Source: Bremia lactucae
Taxonomy: Eukaryota; Oomycota; Peronosporomycetes; Peronosporales; Peronosporaceae
DNA: 39,641 nucleotides
Direction: 5' to 3'
NCBI RefSeq assembly: GCF_004359215.1
Contig: NW_027152191.1
Location: forward strand, 390,426-430,066
Shown piece by piece: positions 1 through 9,300 of the stretch. Positions within the stretch are counted from its first letter, which is position 1. Every line of letters starts with the position of its first letter. Under the pieces are notes generated by a model. The model did no database searches, was not told where the DNA came from, and was given only the letters and a program-made list of their open reading frames with translations. The position numbers and the translations under genes were made by a program.

Positions 1-1043
1 GCAGAACTCATGCGTCTCGCACGCTGGTTCTTGCCATCGCCCTTTGGGAAGGGAGTCCTCTTGCTGGGCATTTTTGCCCCAGCAGGGACCCTGGCATAGC
101 AGCGAGCCATCATATGGCCGCGCTTGCCGCATTTAAAACAGACCACGTCTGCATTGCCCAACTCCATAGGAGTGGCATCTGTCCTCTCGGCCGACGGCTT
201 ATACCAAGCTGTCGCCGAGGCACTGTTGTAGGATTGCTCCTCAACTAAGGCAATTTGGATTGCCTCTTCCATCGTCGACGGCACCTTTCTGAAAAGGGCC
301 TGTCGCGATGGGCCATGCCGTAGTCCGTTCATAAACGTGGGCACCTTAATGTGCTCCGGAATCGGACCTACGGTTATGGATGCGGACAGCGAGCGCATCT
401 CTTGCACATACTCTTGCAGAGATCGCTTCGCCTGTCGCGCCCCAAAGAAGCGCGCCTGAAGCAACACTTCGTTGTTCGGCGGCTGGTACATGGCGCGAAT
501 CTTATCCTTAAAGATCGCCCATGAGGGGAACGCTTTTCTGTCCGCCATAAGCGCCGAGTAAGCCCACTCTGAGGCCTTACCGCGCAGATGCGACATAGCG
601 TACGACACCATCCGGCTGTCGTCCTCGATGAGCTGGGCGACACCACATTGCTCCACGGCTAAAAGCCAGTGGACAATCGTGTGCGCCGCAGTTCCATCGA
701 ACTTGGGCGGGTCCATCCGAATGGGCCTCGGCTGATGCGGCCGGGCAGAGAGCATCTCAACAGTCCTGTTGAGAGCCTCGCTCCGAGCCTGCTCATGCCT
801 CAGCTCATCCTGAGTCTGAGTGACGGACTCCGCCGCAGCATGGCTCTGTGCCTCGGACGCGGCCCTCCGCTGTCCGAGCACAAATGCCTCAAACTGCTCC
901 AACTGAGCAACATGTTGCTCAGGAGGACTACCCAGGAGCCTGGCCAGGGCTTGTTCACCAAGTCCCTGCGCCATTAGCCCTGCCACCTCCCGATGATGTT
1001 CGGAGAGGTGGGGAAAATGAGCCCAATCAATGTTGAGGCTCAT
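1..1043 (-). CDS. Ty3/Gypsy family A gag polyprotein, intact, cut by window edge
   Basis: Translating the minus strand from the ATG at 1043 gives about 347 codons without a stop, running off the window. The start was chosen because it is the first Met after the LTR and primer site, and the protein opens MSLNIDWAHFPHLSEHHREV. A Gln/Glu/Ala-rich coiled-coil-like stretch follows (residues 35-95), then the retrotransposon gag core with DPPKFDG, WLLAVEQCG and GKASEWAY (about 108-165). Near residue 310 is a CCHC zinc knuckle, CFKCGKRGHMMARC (C-x2-C-x4-H-x4-C), which binds RNA during packaging. Gag forms the cytoplasmic virus-like particle. Unlike the other Gypsy copies here it has no frameshift or stop, so this is the youngest-looking copy. 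Its pol genes would lie left of the window. Confidence 0.9.
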   Translation of the reverse strand, partial: MSLNIDWAHFPHLSEHHREVAGLMAQGLGEQALARLLGSPPEQHVAQLEQFEAFVLGQRRAASEAQSHAAAESVTQTQDELRHEQARSEALNRTVEMLSARPHQPRPIRMDPPKFDGTAAHTIVHWLLAVEQCGVAQLIEDDSRMVSYAMSHLRGKASEWAYSALMADRKAFPSWAIFKDKIRAMYQPPNNEVLLQARFFGARQAKRSLQEYVQEMRSLSASITVGPIPEHIKVPTFMNGLRHGPSRQALFRKVPSTMEEAIQIALVEEQSYNSASATAWYKPSAERTDATPMELGNADVVCFKCGKRGHMMARCYARVPAGAKMPSKRTPFPKGDGKNQRARRMSS

Positions 1044-1089
1044 CCTCACGTACACACGCAGAGATGCGGGTCGTGGGAAGGATTTCAAG

Positions 1090-1097
1090 TGCTACCA
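1090..1097 (-). other. Primer-binding site of leftward family A element
   Basis: The minus strand reads TGGTAGCA two bases after the LTR end. It is complementary to the last 8 nt of initiator tRNA-Met (…TGCTACCA), the primer used by many Ty1/Ty3 elements. The same octamer follows the LTRs of families B (20813) and D (7126). This fixes the LTR 3' boundary and the direction of the element. Confidence 0.7.
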
Positions 1098-1099
1098 AG

Positions 1100-1652
1100 T
1101 GTAGGCGGGCACGTCGTAATGCGGCCACGCTCTACTTAGCACACACCCTAGCACAGCGAGGAAGCGGTTTGCACCTGCTTCTCTTGCGTGCAGTGAGGTA
1201 GTTGTGGTGGGCGCGCAAGCGACCTCACCCAACACACTAAGAACTCTGGTGAAGTGACGTCACGGGAGCGGTAATCCGTCTCCTCGTGCGCACTTACCAA
1301 GTAGGTAGTAAATTTCAGACTGATTTATATTTAATAGAATTAAATACAAATACCTATTTTTACCAATTAAAATGATATCTCTATAGATATCATTTAATAT
1401 GTATTGCGAGCGTATCTTTATAGATACCTCGCGTAACTGATGACGCTAGCCGTCATCATGGATGACGCTGGGCGTCATCCCTCCTAATGTGAATGCACCC
1501 ATGTGCATCACATCCACAAGGGTTGGTCACAAATGTGCACCACACCCGAGTGTTGGGTCTAATTACTATTATTTAGTAATTGACCATCCCCTTAAGTACC
1601 AAATGTACTTAATGGGGACTGTGTAACATTAGGGCAACTCTAGCCCGTTACA
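1100..1652 (-). repeat. 5' LTR of leftward family A Gypsy element
   Basis: This is 553 bp on the minus strand, beginning TGTAACGGGC and ending CCTACA, so the ends form the TGTA…TACA inverted termini typical of LTRs. It aligns along its length with the LTR at 27650-28141 (for example the AACGGGCTA start, the TTAAGTACA block, the TGACG/CGTCA palindromes and the ACCTCACTGCACG end). Primer site and intact gag follow directly. It contains two near-palindromes with TGACG…CGTCA ends at 1439-1457 and 1460-1480. The matching 3' LTR lies outside the window. Confidence 0.85.
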
Positions 1653-1787
1653 CGTTGGGTGAGGTCGTTATGGCGCCCACCACAACAACCTCACTGCACG
1701 CAAGAGATGACTGTCTAACCGTTTCCTCGCTGTGCTAGGGTGTGTGTCTAAGTAGAGCGTGGCCGTATTACGACTTGCCCGCTTACA
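1653..1787 (+). repeat. Partial family A LTR in opposite orientation
   Basis: These 135 bp repeat the 3' third of the family A LTR but on the plus strand, ending …GCTTACA. They are therefore an inverted copy of about 1100-1240, with about 410 bp between the arms. The simplest reading is that the leftward A element landed inside the LTR of an older rightward A element. Part of that older LTR would then lie beyond the far end of the leftward element, left of the window. Confidence 0.75.
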
Positions 1788-1842
1788 CTACAAGTCTTCC
1801 TCTAAATTTAGGAGCGAGGTAGCTCCGCTACACGTTGTGGCA
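1788..1842 (+). repeat. 3' tip of a family B LTR with decayed primer site
   Basis: Bases 1792-1832 match the end of the family B LTR at 20770-20810 (GTCTTCCTCT, then AGGAGCGAGGTAGCTCCGCT and ACA). The primer site that should read CCTGGTAGCAC is degraded to CGTTGTGGCAC. The body of the LTR is missing from the window, replaced by the family A LTR fragment on its left, which suggests an A insertion within the B LTR. Confidence 0.7.
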
Positions 1843-2345
1843 CTCGTCGACAATCTACGCCTGAGTGTTTTAGACTTATCCTCTTCGATTAAGAAACACT
1901 TTCCTGAACTTTTGGGGACGCAACGCGTTGCTTTTGACAAGCGTTACACCTTGTTTGGGCCGGGTCATATCGATCACATTATATTCCAGGGTCCAGAAAT
2001 TCTGGAAGCCAGGCTGAAAGCTTTTATGCAATATGAGGCTTCACTCATAGGGCAGGTTCAAGACCATTTGGCGGCATCTATGCCCACTAGGTACACCCTG
2101 TAATTGATACCGAGCCCAAGGCTCGCCTCTAATTGTCAATGTTCGTACATATGAGAGCAAGGAAGAAGAAATATTTCCTTCTTTGGCTCAGACTAATGGA
2201 CATAGCCATAACTTCGGCTATGGTCCAAACCGAGCAACAAAAGATCGCCCTAGCCATGTCTAAGCTCGGTGATAGAGCTAGTGATTGGGCTCTCTTATGT
2301 GGCACTTCCATATATGCTAATTTTTCCATCGCTTTGGGGCTTAAC
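1833..2345 (+). pseudogene. Family B gag relic
   Basis: The open stretch to 2103 contains FPELLGTQR, EILEARLKAFMQYEAS and HLAASMPTR. These match the gag leader of copy B2 (20900-21070), where equivalent words appear in shifted frames. A second stretch from 2133 has TEQQKIALAMSKLGDRASDW, matching TERQKLAMAISKLEGRAMEW in B2. Stops and frameshifts separate the parts. Homology ends near 2345 where transposase-like sequence starts. It has no coding potential as it stands. Confidence 0.75.
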
Positions 2346-3490
2346 CCACACACTACGCAAATCGTCTTCAATGACGCGATTGGCATGTTCAGTTGGACCT
2401 ATCCCTCAATATATAGAAATATATTCGGATTCATGGTGAAGTCGGATCAGCTGTTGATGGGGCCATTAAATTGGCAATGCCGGCATTGCGAGCTCGCGTT
2501 GCTGTCTACAGTCCAGCTGATATTTACAATATAAACGAAACTGGGCTTTCTTACAGCATGGCGCCAGATACCACATTGCCCAGCAGATTCTTGCAGGTTT
2601 AAAAAAGGACAAGACTAGGATCACAGTCGCACTCACCGCCAATGCCGATGGATCGCACAAACTACCACCACTTTTATCGGGCATGCCAAAAAAACTCGCT
2701 GCTTTAATTGCAAAACTGGTGAACAGCTTGGATTTTACTACCGGTCCAACAAGACAGCTTTGATTACTGGCTAATTTTTCCACGAGTGGTTGAAACACCT
2801 CGATGCAGATATGCGTGCAGCAAATCGCAACATTCTCCTGCTAATGGATAATGCTTCTTCGCCTATTTTGATGAGTGTCCCACTCCGAATGTTGAAGTAT
2901 GCCTGTTGCCACCAAACAAATTATCAAATATCTAGCCAACAAATGCAGGGATCGTTGCGTTAAAAGGCGCTGCCGTCGCTTCCAGTTGCAAAATGCAGTG
3001 GATCTATATGGGCGGAACGAGCAACATTTTTACAAGGTCGACAAATTACCGCAATTAGGTGGTGCCTTGCAGCATACAACGAGGTTTCGCAAATCCAACC
3101 AAGAACTGTTTTCGACACACCGGATTATTTGACAATGAAACAGGCGACCTATATCTGATACTGGAAGAGAAACGTGTCGAGAAGGACGTCACCGTTGCTC
3201 TGAGAGACTGCCTTTGCGAAATCTAATGTCGATTCGACTGCTGTTAAATGCTGATGAAAGTGGTATAGAGCATGTGTTTTTGAGTAATGAGGAGATCGCA
3301 AACCTCGTCATCAGTGATCATAATGATTTGCATGCTAATGATAAAGTTGACGATGAGGAACCAGTCAAGCTTACCCATGATGAAAAGCTGAAAGGGCTTT
3401 CTGTGGTGATTTTAAAGTTAAATCCAGCAAAAACTGTTGAACCCGAATACATTGTCAGCTACGAAGAATCCAGATCACTCCGGTGTTAAG
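2346..3490 (+). pseudogene. Pogo/Tigger-like DDE transposase relic
   Basis: Broken frames show the signature words of the DDE_1 (CENP-B/Tigger/pogo) superfamily. FSWTYPS and HGEVGSA occur around 2385-2445, IYNINETGLSYSMAPD around 2522-2568, and DKTRITVALTANADGSHKLPPLL around 2608-2677. NRNILLLMDNAS around 2820-2860 carries the second catalytic Asp, and a VCLLPPN-type motif lies near 2895. The first catalytic Asp of the usual YNxDETG motif is Asn here (codon 2534-2536). The N-terminal DNA-binding domain and terminal inverted repeats were not found. Several stops and frameshifts make it inactive. It occupies the place where B gag zinc knuckle and protease should be. Confidence 0.8.
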
Positions 3491-3605
3491 ATCTTCAATA
3501 GTCAACACTTGACACCTGGCTAGGCTAGTAATTAGGAGCCTTTAAGAAACTAATTTGGTCCTTTGGGCTATAACTTATCACAGAACGATGTTTCTTCCTA
3601 ATCTT

Positions 3606-3717
3606 TTAATAACTTATGAGATTTTATAACTCATAAGAGTTTATAACTAATGAGAGTTTATAACTCATAAGAGTTTATAACTCATGAGAGTTTATAACTC
3701 ATGAGAGTTTATAACTA
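3606..3717 (+). repeat. 17-bp tandem repeat, about six units
   Basis: Units of the form TTTATAACTCATGAGAG repeat head to tail, with variants such as CTAATGAG and CTCATAAG. Each unit has the self-complementary core CTCATGAG and a TTATAA flank, so neighbouring units can also pair. It lies in an otherwise unassigned stretch (3491-3780) between the transposase relic and the RT relic. It is not a CRISPR: there are no spacers. Confidence 0.9.
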
Positions 3718-3780
3718 AGCGGAGATGGCTTATCGGACGTTTTACTGTACTGTGCTCTTGACTTAAACGATTGTAATTAC

Positions 3781-4305
3781 TATTTGCTCATGCGAGCTAG
3801 TGATATCCCGCTTATGGCGGTATGCTATGGGAGTGGTTGGTTATGCCACAAGGGCCCTCAAATGGCCCAACTTAATCGTCTATTGATCCAACTGTTCCAC
3901 CCCCATTGAGGTTACACTCAGACTTATTTTGATGACATTTTTTTCTCCATAGTCGTGTGGAGCAGGGTCGGTCGGATATATAGAAGCCATATAGACCATT
4001 TGCAACCAGTGCTCAAGTGCATGTTGCAAAAAAATTGTACGCCAATGCATCTAAATGCAATTTTGGCACAGAAGAAATTCTTTTCTTAAGGTGCTTTATT
4101 GGGAAGGGAAGCCTTAGAGCATATTTTGCATGGCAATAGCTCAAATGTTGCGACGTCACCAATTCCCGGTAAGGTAAAACCCAAGTTGATTGGCCGATTT
4201 CCAGAAATCAAAAGAATTTACGTACTTGGTTGGGCCTCGCCAATTACTTGCACAAATATAGCAAGAATTACGCTGATATGGCTAGGCCATCATCCAACCT
4301 CCTTA
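3781..4305 (+). pseudogene. Family B reverse transcriptase relic
   Basis: It is close at nucleotide level to 23660-24180 of copy B2. Readable words are LMRASDIPL, QTYFDDIFF (active-site YFDD at 3925-3936) and KLYANASKCNFGTEEIL, then LANYLHKYS-type sequence of the RT thumb at about 4235-4300. A ~40-bp insertion lies near 4120-4165, and stops break the frame. The intact YFDD here contrasts with YFND in the fuller B2 copy. Confidence 0.8.
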
Positions 4306-5200
4306 AAATGCTGGAGCACAATGCCCCCGATATTATATTTGCGTTAAATAACGCTGTACATGCCTCTACAGGCTATATTTCGTTCTACGTAAACGGCCTC
4401 ACATACCTATGCGTTCCTTTAACGATACCACCACGTGGTTCAGGGCTTGGTGGGGGAGAACTAGCCGATAAGCTTGCTGATATCAGCCCTGTTGCCGCTC
4501 GAAACAAGTAAGCGAATTTCTCGCAACGCGATTTCGTGTCTTAAGACAATGGATGATAGCCAAGACAAACAGAAAGAACAAGCGGATACCAAAGGTAGAG
4601 TTGTATTGATTCTTATGCGGTCGGAGACCGAGTTTTACGAAGCGCTAATATCCTACCTACAAAACTTGGTTTCTACGGTCTTTAAAACCAAATTGCGCCC
4701 GCGCTTTATTGGATCATGTACGGTGGTGGCCAACAAGGGCCTAACTTACACGCTAAACCTTCCTCGCAAGCTGCGTACACACCCAGTGTACTACGTGGGC
4801 TTGCTTAAGCCAATATCGTGGCCCTTCCCACGTGGACTTAAAGGCGCTTCCGCCGAGACAGGCGGGCCGCAGATTGCTGCATCCTCACCAGGATGTCCAG
4901 CTGGTTCTTTAAACGAGGTTGTTGACGTTCCAGTGTTGCAAGGCAGCTTCGGACCGCATCAAAAGAGCCGCAATCCGAGCAAAGCCCTCGCGAAAAAGTT
5001 GCACCTCGCGCTGTTTCACGTAGCGACACTCCTAAGGCGACGTCGTCGCAAGGGCCAATACCAGTATCTGGCTAAGTGGCTTGGGTACCCCCTTCGGAAA
5101 CTCTTGGGAGTTTGACGTACCTCTTCGGCAAGATTGCCCGTACGCTGTTAACGTTTTTGAGCGCCGCGCTCAGGGTCAAGTTGCGTCAAACGACGCTTCC
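4306..5200 (+). pseudogene. Family B integrase C-terminus and chromodomain relic
   Basis: It matches 25470-26430 of copy B2: NNAVHASTGYISFYVNGLT, LRPRFIGSCTVVA, YTLNLPRKLRTHPVYYVGLL and the chromodomain core GQYQYLAKWLGYP near 5055-5090. An uninterrupted stretch covers 4474-5115, but frames shift around 4500 and 5095. The left edge is a deletion that joins RT thumb to the middle of integrase, removing RNase H and the integrase catalytic Asp residues. Confidence 0.8.
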
Positions 5201-5976
5201 AACAAATAGAAATCGAAATACATGGATCTATAGCCTCAGTGCGGCTTCAATCCATGCTTGCGCGGGCAACTAAGCACTGAAATACTGGCTGAGCCTATCC
5301 TCGTTTGAGGTAGATACGCCGGACGTAACTGGCCTTTGGCCTTAAGCTTGGCGAAATCGAAGCGAAGTTCCGTTCCAAACGAACATCAGCCACATCCGCA
5401 GACTCTCTTATAGACTAGATGTTGGGGAGGCGGTGGGACCATTTTTGATTCGTTTAGAAACAAAACATCGGATTTTCCTTCATTGAGACCCAAGATCCTG
5501 ATCAAGCAAACGCGTCAAATATTGACGTCGCGTCATTACCTTTTCTGTGAGCTTTTGCTTTTGCAAGGGCTGCAGCTTGTCGACGAGATTGCTCCTCTCT
5601 GAATATTGCCACCATCGGAGGATGAGATAGGAACGTCGCTCCTACACACCTCGTCATGTCAAGGAATCTCGTCGGGCCCCAAATCCGTTCCCAGAACGTG
5701 GTGACGCGGTTGTTTTAGCTGCATTGCGTAGGACGCTGGACCGAAAGGCCGACATATTTCCGAACCCGCTCGATGAAGAGCAAGAGCAGTAAAAATTTCA
5801 AAATTCCACCATTTTCTCATCGTTGAGGAAGATGCTAAGCGCCGTTGACTCGCGCTTATTTGTCATCGGACAAATAATGCAAAATACAATCAAACGGATA
5901 GCTGCTTACACTCCAATTCCAAAGAGCCAATGAAGCGAATGTTGCCACTCGGTGTCAACAGTCTGATAGGGGAGGC
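5201..5976 (+). other. Family B 3' spacer with polypurine tract
   Basis: Up to about 5520 this aligns with 26430-26810 of B2 (GCCTTTGGCCTTAAGCTTGG, then CGAAGCGAAG). From there to 5976 the B2 copy is deleted, so only this relic shows the native end. AGGGGAGG at 5968-5975 sits directly before the LTR and is a good polypurine tract for plus-strand priming. No sense-strand gene is recognisable. Confidence 0.6.
5502..5714 (-). other. Antisense open frame in family B 3' spacer
   Basis: On the minus strand 70 codons are open from 5714 to a TGA at 5502. The frame includes a charged Arg/Ala/Lys-rich tract, FREEQSRRQAAALAKAKA. There is no Met at the upstream edge and no recognised domain. Seventy open codons can arise by chance, so this is recorded as a candidate only. 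The end of the segment is also present in copy B2 near 26790, where the rest is deleted. Confidence 0.2.
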
Positions 5977-6488
5977 TGTAATGGATCACACTTTAGTTGG
6001 TGAGCCGTTGTTGTAGTACATTTACTATATGGGTAAATACCCTTTTTGCTCTATTTAAAAAAGTTAATCACTAAAATCCCACTAAAAATTGGTGACATAT
6101 GTGGCAGCAACCAGATATAAATCTTATGGCCGAAATCTATTTTACTTTAGTTAAGGTGTTGTTTTAGATTTAAATAATTGGATAAAGTTCAGATCCCCTT
6201 TTGATCTCTAAGCGTCAAGTGTCTGCGCATTGATCTGGAGAGAAAGAAGCCTTTATGCAAAACCTAAAATAGCAGGTCTCTGAATTTTTGCTAAGGTATA
6301 TATACTCTCGGGCACTAGCTGCCACTTGTTTCTTAGAACCTTTGAATCCCTTGAGCTAGTATTCATTAAACTCTACGAGCTTGTACAACTCACCGAAATG
6401 GTTGAACCGATTAGTCTTTCAGAATTAAGTGACTTCCTAGAGTGTACAAGTATTCCTCTGACTTAAGGAGCGAGGTAGTCCTGCTACA
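5977..6488 (+). repeat. Family B LTR, 512 bp
   Basis: It starts TGTAATGG, directly after the polypurine tract, and ends GCTACA. It aligns throughout with the 483-bp LTR at 20328-20810 (GTTGTTGTGGTACATTTACT-type block, AGATATAAATC, TTGATCT, GGGCACTAG and the AGGAGCGAGGTAG end). The polypurine tract marks it as the 3' LTR of copy B1. What follows, however, resembles B leader sequence, so it may be shared with a second, tandem B copy. Confidence 0.85.
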
Positions 6489-6613
6489 CCTTGAGCAACG
6501 AAATGACGATATTTCTAGCCTTTCAAGGGCCATAATTCACCAATTTATACATATTAGACGAGATGCAGCTATTAACTAAAAGAAAGTAACGTGATGGAGT
6601 TGCATTCGAAGCT
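6489..6613 (+). other. Probable truncated family B leader
   Basis: These 125 bp after the LTR look like a diverged version of the B leader at 20811-20920: a degraded CCTTGAGCAAC primer site, then GTAACGTGATGG…AAGCT resembling the CGCAACGCG…GACAAGC part of early gag. The family D LTR begins at 6614. The alignment is weak and made by eye. Confidence 0.35.
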
Positions 6614-7123
6614 TGTGACAGGGTGTGCCGTTACAGAAATAATATTTTTCTTAGAGGAAGAATAAATACTATTTTCTGTAAGAGAAAAAATAAAAAGAAG
6701 TAAGACATTTTCGATTAATGTTTTTTTTTAATTTTATTACCAATGTAACCAAATTTGGTAATTTTTAAGAAACAAGACAGCAGTTCTGTTGATTGATTGT
6801 TTTAAGTTCAAATCAACTCCCCAATCGTTACTAGACACGATTGGGCGGAGTCCAAGGAGGCGCTAAACATAGTTTGGTATTAATATACGAAAGACATAGA
6901 TGGAAGATCTTTACGCAGATATCTTAAATATATTGATGCATGTCTTTCGTTTTCCCTATATTAAAGCCTTCAGAAGTGATCTTTAGTAGCTAAGACTTTT
7001 TAGCTACTGAAAATTACTTCTACACGTTGTGTACGTGACGTATTCGGAGGCACCTCGCCTTGACTGTTATCAGTGAAGGTTGACTAGTACTGAAGCATTA
7101 CTAGTTGAAGGGGCTTCGTTACA
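6614..7123 (+). repeat. 5' LTR of family D
   Basis: It begins TGTGACAGGG and ends TTCGTTACA, followed two bases later by the TGGTAGCA primer site. No second copy is present, so the left edge rests on the terminal TGT…ACA and on where family B sequence fades. Stem arms are 6631-6652/6658-6681, 6788-6794/6811-6817, 6816-6828/6837-6851, 6887-6897/6940-6950, 6972-6993/7000-7021 and 7083-7089/7099-7105, so most of the LTR can fold into hairpins. Confidence 0.65.
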
Positions 7124-7125
7124 CC

Positions 7126-7133
7126 TGGTAGCA
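7126..7133 (+). other. Primer-binding site of family D
   Basis: TGGTAGCA lies two bases after the LTR, complementary to the 3' end of initiator tRNA-Met, as in families A and B. It confirms the rightward orientation and the LTR end. Confidence 0.7.
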
Positions 7134-7253
7134 CTTCTTGGTCCTTCCAACGGCCACGCACGTACCATCCAACAAGAACATATTGGATGAAGAAGGATGA
7201 ACTTCCAAGCCCTTTAAGAAGGCTTCCACACAGCGCGTAAGAAGTTCACTCAC

Positions 7254-8110
7254 TTGTGTGACCTCGAATCGAAAGCGGTCGAACGAATGACTTCGACCGA
7301 AGATGGTCCTGCCGTAGGCGCAATGTTGTACGCCTTACAACAATACGAGCAACATACGTCTATCGCCGAGTTCATACAACATAAACTCGAGTACGCCGAG
7401 AAAAGGTCACCTTGCTTCACCATTAAGGCTCTCAATACACAGAAGTCTTGAGAGAACAAGGTGTTCAACTGTTGGGATTGTTAAGATTGTAATCTTTAAA
7501 TTCGAGGCAGTCGAAGGCGATTCCTTGCTAATTTGGCTCGTCGAATTAGACTATGCCGCAGAAGCTTGCCGCATCGTCATCGACGCGGCGAAAAACTAAA
7601 AAAATTATGTACAACTTGGCTGGACGTGCCAGATCTTGGGCCTTATGGCTCATGATTCACGTCCCATATGTGTGTGGTTCGTATGAGGACTTAAGACCCG
7701 GCTAAGGGAGACCTTTGAGCCGCCACGTGCCGAATTCAGGGCTCGAGTAGAGCTTCTGATTTGAACAAGGGCAGGCGTGCCCTTCACGCTTATTTTCAGC
7801 ACACACGATACCTTGTGAGTGGTACTGTGAGTAAACCCATTGATGAACAAACAGAGGTTTATATGTTCATCAAGGGGCTTGCGGATGGTCCCGACAAGAC
7901 CCACCTGTTTCGACTCAAATTAGAGACGCTAGATCAAGCGATCTCTATAGCGGAGCAGGAGGACTTCAGCTTTATAATAGGCTTTCGTCTATTCAGGTGC
8001 ACATCGTCCAGCGAGACGATAAGAAGTCGGAGGTCCAGAACCTATGGACATCTTGTACCTGTCTGCGATGGTCCGCTGTGGACATGTTAATTCTAAAGCC
8101 AAGCACTCGT
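7254..8110 (+). pseudogene. Family D gag relic
   Basis: The frame from 7254 opens with DLESKAVERMTSTEDGPAVG and ALQQYEQHTSIAEFIQHKLE, then breaks near 7450. Readable gag core continues as NLAGRARSWAL (about 7612), then HAYFQHTRYLVSGTV, YMFIKGLADGPDKTHLFRL and LDQAISIAEQEDFS in the frame 7761-7980. PEPMDILYL (about 8034) marks the end of the core. A decayed zinc-knuckle remnant, RCGHVNSKAKHS, lies near 8075-8110. At least three frameshifts or stops make it non-functional. Confidence 0.8.
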
Positions 8111-8760
8111 AAAATGATTTCAGAATTATCTCGTGAAACAAGAGTCTCTATCAGAGACAGTTGCCACAGGCAAACCGTGTTGTGGAAACACGCGATCAAC
8201 GAACAGCTTGTTGTTCCTGGCACAACCGTTATTAGCCATTTTGCTCAATCGGTCAACGAAGTGTGTTGCCATCCGAATCTTTGGGTTAGGCCATATACAA
8301 AATTCATACTATTGGATATCCAACGCCCTGTGGGTACGGGCAGACTGGCCAGTGGCGCAGTTGGTTGAGCCGAGGTTTCACCCGTTGGCAAGTTTCGCAT
8401 GTGCGAACGAAAATGCTTACACATTTGTAGAGCTTAGACCCCTAATAAGTTTGGTTTACGGAGCCGTAGGTCTTTTCTCGACCAAGAGGACCACCAAGAA
8501 CAGTATCATTTTCATCAAAGAAGATTTGATACTTAAAATCCTAATCATGGGGAACTACAATGCGCGGAGTATCCGCGCATCCGTTCAATAAATTAACAGG
8601 CCGTTATCGATAGAAAATCGATATAAGCTCGCACGCAAACGTGTCGACAATTAAATAGAGAGAGCAAGAAAATCTCGCTCTACTAGTTAGAAGCGATTGA
8701 AAAAATGCAATCGTAGTCAAAAGACGGGCCACTAAGCTTATAAGTACAGTGCCCCACGCC
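8111..8760 (+). other. Family D spacer between gag and protease, no gene recognised
   Basis: There is no recognisable domain. The frame 8133-8591 is open, but its product matches nothing I know. The stretch is notable for hairpins: ATGCGCGGA/TCCGCGCAT at 8560-8580, TATCGAT/ATCGATA at 8605-8623, and an 8-of-9 stem at 8661-8681. Confidence 0.5.
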
Positions 8761-9300
8761 CGGTGCAAGAAGCACTGAGCGAAACGATCGACCTCCTGCT
8801 AAGAATAGCGGAGGACGCGGATCCGACGCTGTTGCGGAATCACAACTGCGATGCGGATCGTGAAAAAATGGTCGGGGTCAGTATATGCGAAGCGCCTTAC
8901 CTGACCAGCAGTGTCAAAGAATTTACAGTTCTTCCGCAAAAGTTGCTCGTCAAACACAAACAATGGGTGAATTTGCCTCTGGTGATGAGGTTAACCTCAT
9001 CACCTTGCACATCAACGTGCAAATTAGTTGTCTCTAAAGTTAATAGTCGATTGTGGGACGTCGAACAATCTCATTCGGCACCAATCGCTAGAAGATTGCA
9101 GGCTCATGGCGCCTAGCAACCGGCGCATCCGTAATAGATAAGATACGTGTATTTGTTATCTGACATACATTTAAGGGTACACAGTACGGTGATAATTTCA
9201 TCGTATTGATCTGGATGACAGACTTGATGTCATCCTTGGGATACCATGGCTCAGAAAGCACGAGCCATGAATAAACTGGCAGCATCAAGCCGTGACAATA
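8761..9300 (+). pseudogene. Family D aspartic protease relic
   Basis: Near 9111 the plus strand reads LATGASV, and near 9210-9275 the C-terminal protease motif DRLDVILGIPWLRKHEP, then a stop where Trp is expected, then INWQH. This is the retropepsin end that precedes the RT linker in Gypsy elements. The catalytic Asp-Ser-Gly triad was not found. Frameshifts lie between the two blocks (near 9140-9215). Confidence 0.65.

Larger units (their letters stand above)
1788..6488 (+). mobile_element. Family B Gypsy relic (copy B1), heavily rearranged
   Basis: Segments appear in the order of the fuller B copy at 20328-27115: LTR tip, primer site, gag, RT core, integrase tail with chromodomain, 3' spacer, polypurine tract and LTR. 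The copy lacks zinc knuckle and protease (2346-3780 holds other sequence) and lacks RNase H plus most of integrase (deletion at about 4306). All frames are broken. It still preserves features the B2 copy lost, notably the YFDD box and the full 3' spacer with polypurine tract. Confidence 0.8.

Noticed and set aside
669..977. Plus-strand open frame of 102 codons
   Set aside because: It is the exact complement of the intact family A gag; a similar frame appears antisense to the gag relic at 10265-10570.
3606..3717. CRISPR-like array
   Set aside because: Units abut directly with no spacers, and the genome is eukaryotic; it is a simple 17-bp tandem repeat.
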